The notes under the pieces: generated by a model | Told to the model about the DNA's origin: nothing | The model's database searches: none | The model's input: only the letters and a program-made list of their open reading frames with translations | Shown: piece by piece, positions 1 to 5,797 of the stretch | How the letters are laid out: every line of letters begins with the position of its first letter | Numbering within the stretch: position 1 is the stretch's first letter | Made by a program: the position numbers and the translations under genes | Source of the DNA: Fimbriimonadales bacterium | GTDB taxonomy: Bacteria; Armatimonadota; Fimbriimonadia; Fimbriimonadales; GBS-DC | Length of the DNA stretch: 13,344 nt | NCBI GenBank assembly: GCA_025060055.1 | Contig: JANXCK010000188.1 | Location: 1-13,344, forward strand | Reading direction: 5' to 3'

Positions 1-168
1 TTCCAGTCGCTTCTGAGCAAACGCCTTACGCTCCTCCAGTGAGGCGTCTTGCAGCCAGAAAAAATTGCGCACAGCTCGGGGATAGTGCAGCGGGTTGCGT
101 CGCACGAACTGCTCGCCGAACTCCAGCCCCTTGAGGTACTCACCGAGCCGTTTTGTCCACGCGCTCAT
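1..168 (-). CDS. N-terminal part of a protein leaving the window; possible heparinase/alginate-lyase-type partner
   Basis: An open frame starts at ATG 168 and runs off the left edge, giving 56 residues that begin MSAWTKRLGEYLKG and contain many charged and aromatic residues, including RNPLHYPRAVRNFFWLQ. There is no signal peptide or membrane segment in the visible part. The start lies inside the 3' end of the upstream oxidoreductase gene (29-nt overlap), so the two are probably translationally coupled in one transcript. In polysaccharide loci, two-domain oxidoreductases of the upstream type are often followed by a heparinase II/III or alginate-lyase-like gene. That is the basis of the suggested function, because the visible residues alone do not identify a family. 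The reading frame is well supported by the overlap; the function is a guess from context. Confidence 0.55.
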   Translation of the reverse strand, partial: MSAWTKRLGEYLKGLEFGEQFVRRNPLHYPRAVRNFFWLQDASLEERKAFAQKRLE

Positions 169-2275
169 CGCCCCCAACCGCCTCCAGCGTAATCCGAGTA
201 TTCGCAATCGCCCACTCCAGTGGGATGGGCATTTCGCTGCCCGTTTTCACGGCTTCGACGAACGCCTGCAGCTCGTTTTTGTGCCCTTTGTCTTGCCCCA
301 GCGACTTGTGAACGGTCTTCTTGCCCCCCGCAACAAGTTCTAACTCGCGAAAGTCGCGCAGAATCGCGCTGCGTCCCGCGCCATGCACTTCCAGATACTC
401 TTTGGGCACGCTGGGGTCGCCTGTGGTGAGGTAGTACAGAACGCCGATGGAGCCATCTTCAAACTCAATCACCAGTTGTGCCGTGTCGGGTTCGTAGCTG
501 CGCAGGTGGGCGGCGCACACGCGCTTGGGCAGCGCATTCGCAAGGAACATCATCACATCGATAAAGTGGCAGCCTTCGCTGACCACGCGCGAACCGCCTT
601 CGGGCGTGGCGCGCATCCAGTGCCCCTGCTCCAGCGGTCCTGCGTTCACGCGATAGAGCATGCTCAGCGGCTCAGTACGGTTCTTGAAATGCTCGGCAAT
701 CTGGCGCACGAAGGGCGAGAAGCGACGATTGTAGCCCACCAGCACGCGCCCGCCCGTTTCCTGATAGACGCGCTCCACCTCTGCAAGCTGCTCAAAGGTG
801 ATTGCAAGCGGTTTCTCCAAGAAGGCGGGTTTGCCCGCCTGCATCGCGCGGATGGCGTAGGGCGCGTGGGTGTCGTGGCGCGTGGCGATGAGAACCGCGT
901 TAATGTCCGGGTTGTCAAAAATCTCGCTGGGGTCGCTGGCGGCGAACTGGAAGCCGAACTTGTCGGCGACGCCTTTGGCAGTGTAGCCGCGCGCCGTGCA
1001 GACGCCCACCAGCTCCACATCCGCGATGCCCTGCAGGATAGGCAGCAGCGTGCCTGTGGCGAAGTTGCCTGCGCCGATCACGCCAAGCTTCACTTTAGCT
1101 TGCTTGGGCGCAGCGGGTTTGCGAGAGGGCACGCGGCGCGCTACTTGCGTCTGCTGCGGGTATTCAATCAACGCGCCGATGACCTTGCCCCCTTCGGGGC
1201 TTGTTAGCAGGTTATACGCCTCCGCCGCGCGCTCGATGGGGTAGCGGTGCGTAATCAGCGGCTCCACCTGCACCTTGCCCTCAGCAAGCAGGCGCAAAAA
1301 CTCGCGCATGTTCTCGCGCTCCGTCCAGCGCACATAACCGATGGGGTAATCGATGCCCATCTCTTCGTACACGGGGTCATAGCGCCCCGGTCCGTAGGAG
1401 CGCGAGAGCAGCACCGTCAGTTCTTTTTCGTAGTAGAGGCGTTGGGGCACATCCATCTTCAGCAGCCCCACCACCACTACCTTGCCCCGATCGCGCGCGA
1501 CTTCGCCTGCCAGTTCGATGGGGTCGTTGGTGCTGCCCCCCGCAGAGAGCATCACGATGTCCGCGCCGCAGCCGTGCGTGAAATCGCGGATTAGCCCCAC
1601 CACATCGTCAGAGCGCAGAGCGACGCGGTCTGCGCCGAGCTGCTGCGCCAGCTCACACCGCGCCGAGTTCACATCGATGCCGAACACGCGCGCACCTGCG
1701 GCTTTGAGCAGTTGCACGGTGAGCAATCCCACCAGCCCCAGCCCGATGACGACTACACTGTCGCCCAGTTGGGGGCTTGCCTGTCGCACGCCGTGCAGGG
1801 CAATCGCGCCGACGGTGGTGAACGCTGCGTGTTCGTAGGGCACACCGTCGGGGATGGGCACGACAAGGTTCTGTGGCACACACACGATTTCGGCATGGTG
1901 GGCGTGTTCCGCCCCCGCACACGCCACGCGGTCGCCCACCTGAATGCCTTCCACCTCGCTGCCGACGGCGATCACCTCGCCTGCACAACTGTAGCCCAGG
2001 GGCGAGGGAGCTTCCAAGCGTGCAGAAACCTTTCGGTAGGCTGCACCCAGACCTTCTGTACGCAGAGTCTTCAGCACTTTCTTCACAAGGTCAGGGCGAG
2101 CACGCGCCTTGCCCAGCAGGCTCATCTTGCCTGTCTCGACCTTCATGCGCTCCGTGCCCGCGCTAATCAGCGAGAATCGGTTCGCCACCAGCACCGCCCC
2201 ACTACGCAACGCAGGGGCAGGCACATTATCTACCTTCACCTCTCCTGTGCGGTAGCTCTGCAGCACTTGGCGCAT
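140..2275 (-). CDS. Two-domain oxidoreductase: zinc-type alcohol dehydrogenase-like domain fused to Gfo/Idh/MocA domain
   Basis: This 711-residue protein has two nucleotide-binding halves. Residues about 1-372 form a medium-chain dehydrogenase/quinone-reductase-like domain with GroES-like N-terminal part (SPLGYSCAGEV near 91-101, VGDRVAC near 113-119) and a Rossmann glycine motif GLGLVG at 178-183. A basic, proline-rich linker (about 378-394) leads to a Gfo/Idh/MocA-type domain with GVIGAGNFATG at 398-408 and the EKPL motif at 487-490, whose lysine is the usual catalytic residue, followed by GYNRRFSP. Such fusions occur in surface-polysaccharide and nucleotide-sugar loci and are thought to oxidise or reduce sugar substrates with NAD(P); the substrate here is unknown. 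The likely cellular location is cytoplasmic. A -10 box lies 7 nt before the ATG with no Shine-Dalgarno sequence. The gene is intact, and its end overlaps the next gene by 29 nt. Confidence 0.9.
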   Translation of the reverse strand: MRQVLQSYRTGEVKVDNVPAPALRSGAVLVANRFSLISAGTERMKVETGKMSLLGKARARPDLVKKVLKTLRTEGLGAAYRKVSARLEAPSPLGYSCAGEVIAVGSEVEGIQVGDRVACAGAEHAHHAEIVCVPQNLVVPIPDGVPYEHAAFTTVGAIALHGVRQASPQLGDSVVVIGLGLVGLLTVQLLKAAGARVFGIDVNSARCELAQQLGADRVALRSDDVVGLIRDFTHGCGADIVMLSAGGSTNDPIELAGEVARDRGKVVVVGLLKMDVPQRLYYEKELTVLLSRSYGPGRYDPVYEEMGIDYPIGYVRWTERENMREFLRLLAEGKVQVEPLITHRYPIERAAEAYNLLTSPEGGKVIGALIEYPQQTQVARRVPSRKPAAPKQAKVKLGVIGAGNFATGTLLPILQGIADVELVGVCTARGYTAKGVADKFGFQFAASDPSEIFDNPDINAVLIATRHDTHAPYAIRAMQAGKPAFLEKPLAITFEQLAEVERVYQETGGRVLVGYNRRFSPFVRQIAEHFKNRTEPLSMLYRVNAGPLEQGHWMRATPEGGSRVVSEGCHFIDVMMFLANALPKRVCAAHLRSYEPDTAQLVIEFEDGSIGVLYYLTTGDPSVPKEYLEVHGAGRSAILRDFRELELVAGGKKTVHKSLGQDKGHKNELQAFVEAVKTGSEMPIPLEWAIANTRITLEAVGGDERVDKTAR

Positions 2276-2282
2276 CGGGGGT

Positions 2283-2291
2283 ATTGTACCA
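2283..2291 (-). promoter_or_regulatory. Extended -10 promoter giving a leaderless start for the two-domain oxidoreductase
   Basis: On the minus strand TGGTACAAT (an extended -10, TGnTAnAAT-like) is followed by only 7 nt, ACCCCCG, before the ATG at 2275. With a normal 6-7 nt discriminator the transcript would start at the A of ATG. No Shine-Dalgarno sequence is present. No good -35 is seen at 16-18 nt, which fits an extended -10 promoter. This is inferred from sequence only. Confidence 0.5.
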
Positions 2292-2301
2292 TATAACCCC
2301 C

Positions 2302-2333
2302 TTGCTTCAGAGCAGATAGGCGTCGGGTAAACT
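2302..2333 (+). promoter_or_regulatory. Candidate promoter of the 2346 glycosyltransferase gene (TTGCTT, 20-nt spacer, TAAACT)
   Basis: TTGCTT at 2302-2307 is followed by a 20-nt spacer and TAAACT at 2328-2333, preceded by GGG. The ATG is 12 nt after the -10, predicting a leader of about 5 nt. The -10 matches the consensus only moderately and the spacer is longer than usual. It faces away from the oxidoreductase promoter in the same 70-bp intergenic region. Confidence 0.35.
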
Positions 2334-2345
2334 TAGCCGCAGCCG

Positions 2346-3671
2346 ATGTCTCACAGGAAATTCTGGGTTATTGCTCTTGTAATCTTCGCGGTTGCGTTGG
2401 GAGCGCGCCTCGCAATCGCTCTCAGCTTGCGCCCTTGGACGCCATCCTACGAGCAACTGTATGTTTACGGCGACCCCAGAGTGTTCCACGAAATAGCAAC
2501 CGATATAGCCGTCCGGGGCGAGCTATCTGAAGCATCCCGCTGGCGAATTGCCGTTTTTGCTCCGGGATACCCCCTCTTCCTTAGTTTCGTCTACCGCGTG
2601 CTGGGCGTCAATATCCCTGCGGCGGTTTTCCTCAACTGTTTACTCAGTGCGCTCTCTTGCCTGCTGATGATGATTTTGGTTAAGGTAGCAATTGGGGAAC
2701 GCGCAGGGATTGTGGCAGGTGGCTTGTTAGCGCTGCATCCGCACAGCATTCGCTTCGCTCCCCTATTATATAGCGAGACTTTGTTTATATTTTTAGCGGT
2801 GTGTATGCTGCTGGCTCTTGCGCTTGGGTTGCGCCACCAAGAAACAAGAGGGGCGTGGCTATGGTGGGTACTGGTGGCAAGTCTCTTTGCAGCTGCCGCT
2901 GTGCCTACTCGGATAGGGATGTTATACTTCGCGCCGATTGTGGGGCTGCTTTGGTATTTGCTCACCTCATCTAGCTGGCGATTAGGATTAGCGCGCTGGG
3001 GGGTGTTTATCGCGTTGTTTGCAGTATGGCTCTCCCCGTGGGCAATCTACAACAAGATTCACTACGGCACTTTCCGTCTGAGCGCGTCGGGAGAATACAA
3101 TTTGTTGGCGTTATTTGTAGCGAGCGGGTTAGCGTCTGATGAGGAAGCCTCGCGCTCGATAGCCCGACAGTTAGTACAGGAGGCGCAAAACCGCGCCCAG
3201 CAAGAGGGCAAGCGAACCCCCTTTGAGGCGGCGCCATATTACCTCGCTGTAGCGAGCGAAAAAATCGTAGAAAATCCAAGCCGATATCTTAGAGCTTCAG
3301 TTGAGGGCTTCTTCCACTTCTGGTTCCGCGCAACTATGCTGGGGTCAGGAGAGCGAGACGAAGCTATCAGACAAGATTTGAAAACCAGAATCTATATTTA
3401 CTACTCTTGGGTTTTTCAGCTGCTGCTCTTCGCCGCGTGGGTTGCAGGACTACTGTTTTGGCGGCAGTTTCCGAGAGTTTGGGTTGGACTGGCTACGGTC
3501 TCTGTGTTGTACTTCTCACTTGTGTTAGGCAACGCTGCTTACTCTCGGTTCTTTCTGCAGGCTTTGCCATATGTGATTCCACTGGCAAGTTTATGTTGGG
3601 CTGGCTGGTTGCAGGCGGTTCTACAAAGGCTTTCTTCAAGTGGTGGGTGTCAGCTACCGCGGGAGAGGTAG
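2346..3671 (+). CDS. Multi-pass membrane glycosyltransferase, GT39/ArnT-like (PMT_2 type)
   Basis: The 441-residue product begins with an N-terminal membrane helix (about 6-28). An extracytoplasmic loop follows with the acidic motif YGDPRVFHEIA (Asp43) and then APGYPLFL (72-79), a pattern typical of GT-C enzymes that take sugars from polyprenyl-phosphate donors. HPHSIRFAPLLYSETLFIF and about ten further hydrophobic segments follow. It is a clear paralogue of the interrupted gene on the opposite strand at 3913-5277: both have PWT, GD-x5-H, PxGYxLF, [ST]ETL[FY]IF and YGTFR-x6-YNLL in the same order. Donor and acceptor are unknown; lipid or protein glycosylation at the membrane is the likely role. 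The start ATG has no Shine-Dalgarno sequence and a -10 12 nt upstream. The last seven or so codons, and the TAG stop, lie in sequence antisense to a glycosyltransferase remnant, so the original C-terminus may have been replaced. Confidence 0.85.
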   Translation: MSHRKFWVIALVIFAVALGARLAIALSLRPWTPSYEQLYVYGDPRVFHEIATDIAVRGELSEASRWRIAVFAPGYPLFLSFVYRVLGVNIPAAVFLNCLLSALSCLLMMILVKVAIGERAGIVAGGLLALHPHSIRFAPLLYSETLFIFLAVCMLLALALGLRHQETRGAWLWWVLVASLFAAAAVPTRIGMLYFAPIVGLLWYLLTSSSWRLGLARWGVFIALFAVWLSPWAIYNKIHYGTFRLSASGEYNLLALFVASGLASDEEASRSIARQLVQEAQNRAQQEGKRTPFEAAPYYLAVASEKIVENPSRYLRASVEGFFHFWFRATMLGSGERDEAIRQDLKTRIYIYYSWVFQLLLFAAWVAGLLFWRQFPRVWVGLATVSVLYFSLVLGNAAYSRFFLQALPYVIPLASLCWAGWLQAVLQRLSSSGGCQLPRER

Positions 3672-3822
3672 AATTTCAGCAGGTACCAAAAAATCACGCC
3701 CTTTGACGCACTGTCCACGCTTCGCGGAGTGGCGCATATCGCAGCCGCTCCAGCAGTTCTGCGAGCGTCGCTTCCTCGTTGTAGACGGGCACGATAACGC
3801 TCACCAGCGGTGATTGGTGCAT
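3650..3822 (-). pseudogene. Remnant of a family-2 glycosyltransferase (DPM1-like), N-terminal stub plus possible C-terminal tail
   Basis: From ATG 3822 a 42-codon frame (stop 3694-3696) reads MHQSPLVSVIVPVYNEEATL and then AELLERLRYAPL. VSVIVPVYNEE is the nucleotide-sugar-binding start of family-2 glycosyltransferases, and the whole stretch matches the beginning of polyprenyl-phosphate mannose/glucose synthases. The normal continuation (DDGS, DxD, QRGFE blocks) is absent. In the next frame, GVIFWYLLKFYLSRGS ends at 3650 and resembles the C-terminal W-x-D-G-x6-W-x-L-L-K-[FY] block of DPM1-type enzymes, so an internal deletion of most of the gene is likely. An intact-looking extended -10 remains upstream. 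The family assignment of the N-terminal stub is strong, that of the tail weak. The enzyme cannot be functional because its catalytic core is missing. Confidence 0.75.
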
Positions 3823-3841
3823 TGCCTTCTGCCCTCGTGAT

Positions 3842-3850
3842 ATTATACCA
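3842..3850 (-). promoter_or_regulatory. Extended -10 box upstream of the glycosyltransferase stub
   Basis: On the minus strand TGGTATAAT is a perfect TATAAT with the extended TGn. It lies 19 nt before ATG 3822, and a purine-rich CGAGGGCAGAAGG stretch that could act as ribosome binding site lies between. No clear -35 is present. The promoter appears to have survived although the gene behind it has been deleted. Confidence 0.55.
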
Positions 3851-3912
3851 CAGGTTCTCTGAGCGCGAATTCACCTCTTCCGCGCAGCAATAATGCAGAG
3901 TTTGACGCATCG

Positions 3913-5277
3913 TCAGGGGTGTACTTTTGGGGCTATCTTATTCTTTCTGAACTCAACGACTCGCGCGTATCCCAACCCCACCAGTGGGAACGCAAACGCT
4001 GCACTCTGCATCCGAAACCGATCGTTGCCTGCAGCGTTCGCGGACAGCGTTAGATACAACGCCACAATCAGGAACATCCAGAACCATTCCCTACGGGAAT
4101 GCCAAGCACACACCACCCCGACCCCTAGCAGAAGGAGCCAGATGAGATGGTATACGAAAGCTCCTGTTGAGACAGTCCCGACAAGCACACGCCGAGCGGG
4201 CATTCGCTTCGGAATGACCTCGCTGGCGATTTCTCCCACACGGTCGGGCAGGAGCCAGAAACGCGCCATTCCCTGCACAATTCCCCATGCGATTTCCCCA
4301 GGCTGGCGACGGATATAGTCCCAAGCGAGTTCGCGGAAGTAAGAGCCTTTCAGGAAAGGGTCGGCGTTCACGGGGTCTACCCCATCTGTCTCCATCCTTG
4401 CTATAAGCTCTCTCTATAACTGCTCCTTGAAAGCAGCTGCCTCTGGGTCAAGTCGTTCTCGACGCCCGCCTAGCGCGTGTCCCACTGTATTGTCCAGAAG
4501 ATTGTAGCTCTCCACAATCGTTATCCGAAAAGTGCCATATCGTTGACACATATACAGCGAATAAGGTAGAACAGTAACGATTAATGCGACAAGAACAGAG
4601 ATGATGAGTTGCACCCGTGTCGCTTTAGGGAGAGCGCTGTGAAAGAACCAGAGCGCAAGAGGGATGAGCAGCGCAAGGTAGAGTGTTGCGACGCGAATGT
4701 AAACGCCGAGACCGAGCAAGAAGCCCAACAGCGAGCCATAGACCAGTCCAGTTCGAGGAGTGGGGGCTGCACGCGCCTTGAGCCGTGCCCACGCTTCTAA
4801 GAACAGAAGCATTACAAAAATGTAAAGTGTTTCTGTCATCAAAGAGGAGGCAAACAGAATGCCGTTCGGATAGATTGCAAACAACAACGCAGCGCCAAAC
4901 GCAGCACGCTCGCCGAACTCGCGTCGTGTGAGAGAGTAGAGCAGCGCGATACTCATCACAGAAAGCACAACCTGCGCTATCAAAGGGTACCAGAGTCTGG
5001 GTTCGGAAAGCCAGTACCAGAAGGCGACAAACAGCGCGTAGCCCATCGGGCGGAGGGCGGGATCTAAGTTGTAGGGGTCTGCCTGCGGGTTGCCTCCGTA
5101 GCGTCCATACAGCACGAGATCGTGCGCGAGGTAGTGAAAAGAGAGAATGTCGCCGCTACCGGCTAAGAGACGCGCCTCGCCTTGCTCGGTCCACGGTTGA
5201 GCCACTGCGAAGAGTGCCAAGCGCAAAGCGGCTCCCAGTGCAATCACTACCCAGACCCAGCGGCTACCCTTGAGCAT
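3913..5277 (-). pseudogene. GT39/ArnT-like membrane glycosyltransferase interrupted by one in-frame TAG
   Basis: Starting at ATG 5277, 287 codons encode a multi-pass protein (membrane helix about 7-27, GDILSFHYLAHDL with Asp43, RPMGYALF near 76-83, MTETLYIF, YGTFRITIVESYNLL) and end with FKEQL and a TAG at 4416-4414. In the same frame, with no shift, RELIAR and then METDGVDPVNADPF continue for 166 more residues to TGA at 3913, including two hydrophobic helices. The joined protein would be 454 residues including the stop position, close to the 441 of its paralogue at 2346-3671, and similarity runs across the break. So one nonsense substitution, for example CAG to TAG, split a full-length gene. 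An internal ATG at 4395 could restart translation, but the downstream half alone lacks the catalytic loop. TAG is a normal stop elsewhere in this window. A sequencing error is the main alternative. Confidence 0.85.
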
Positions 5278-5287
5278 AGCGTCTTTC

Positions 5288-5293
5288 TATTTA
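5288..5293 (-). promoter_or_regulatory. Weak candidate -10 (TAAATA) for the interrupted glycosyltransferase
   Basis: On the minus strand GGTAAATAG is followed by a start ATG 10 nt after TAAATA, the same close spacing seen at other genes here. GAAAG just before the start is at best a weak ribosome binding site. No -35 was found at 16-20 nt. Confidence 0.25.
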
Positions 5294-5324
5294 CCGAACA
5301 AAGAAGGTCTGTGCGGAGCTGCCT

Positions 5325-5733
5325 TTACTCAGCCACGCGCGTCGCATCGGATTCTACCCATTCGTACAACGCGACGGTACGCTTGCCCGACTCGAAGGTC
5401 TGCACGGCGCGCCATCCCTGTGTAACGGGGCAGCGCAGCAGCGAACCACATATGCAACGCCGTGTACAGCGAACACCAACACCGTCGCCAGAAACTGCCT
5501 GTATCCCGCTTGGTAGAGGCTCCATAGCCCGCCACACAATCGCCACGAGGGTGGAGATTGCTTCCAGACCGTCCGTCCAGCGGATTTTTTGCCTTCGCGT
5601 TTCGTGCGCGGACCGTAGTTGTGCAACTCCACCTCCCGTATCTTGATGCCACGCTTGAGCGTCTCGCGGCGACTTCAGGGCAGCACTCGAACCGCTGCAC
5701 TTGAGATCCATCGACTTCAACACATCCGCTCAC
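5325..5733 (-). pseudogene. Multiply frameshifted remnant: C-terminal part of a DPM1-like glycosyltransferase joined to a membrane-protein tail
   Basis: No single frame makes sense, but moving between frames gives a coherent protein. QVQRFECCPEVAA is followed, after a one-base loss near 5663, by ETLKRGIKIREVELHNYG and PRTKREGKK. After a one-base loss in a six-A run at 5585-5590 comes IRWTDGLEAISTLVAIVWR. The order FE-x-x-PEV, EV, PRT-x2-EGKKI-W-x-DG-L is the C-terminal signature of polyprenyl-phosphate sugar synthases. A further frame change near 5535 leads to YRQFLATVLVFAVHGVAYVV, a membrane helix, and another near 5430 to WRAVQTFESGKRTVALYEW and a TAA at 5325. That last part resembles the extracytoplasmic tail of a GT-C enzyme, so a deletion may have fused two genes. 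The N-terminal catalytic half is absent. It lies just upstream of, and co-oriented with, the TAG-interrupted transferase, suggesting a former operon. Confidence 0.7.
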
Positions 5734-5758
5734 CCTTAGATAAGGGACAGACCAAGCG

Positions 5759-5787
5759 TTGAGGCGCGCGTCTCAGCGAGGTATACT
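5759..5787 (+). promoter_or_regulatory. Promoter of the 5798 membrane protein gene (TTGAGG, 17-nt spacer, TATACT)
   Basis: TTGAGG (5759-5764) and TATACT (5782-5787) are separated by a standard 17 nt. The -10 is 10 nt before ATG 5798, predicting a 3-4 nt leader. This decides the start: a TTG start at 5759 in the same frame would lie inside the -35 element and adds 13 residues with no membrane or domain content. Confidence 0.5.
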
Positions 5788-5797
5788 CCCCCGCAGT

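Noticed and set aside
383..1207. Long plus-strand open frame (274 codons) over the oxidoreductase gene
   Set aside because: It is antisense to a gene with complete domain motifs, and its translation has no family features; it arises from GC-rich codon bias on the other strand.
3893..4318. Plus-strand open frame of 141 codons opposite the interrupted transferase
   Set aside because: Antisense shadow; the minus strand carries the recognisable continuation of the GT39-like protein.
4414..4416. TAG as a recoded sense codon (pyrrolysine or genetic-code change)
   Set aside because: Three other genes in the window end in TAG at normal positions, and this family has no known pyrrolysine use.
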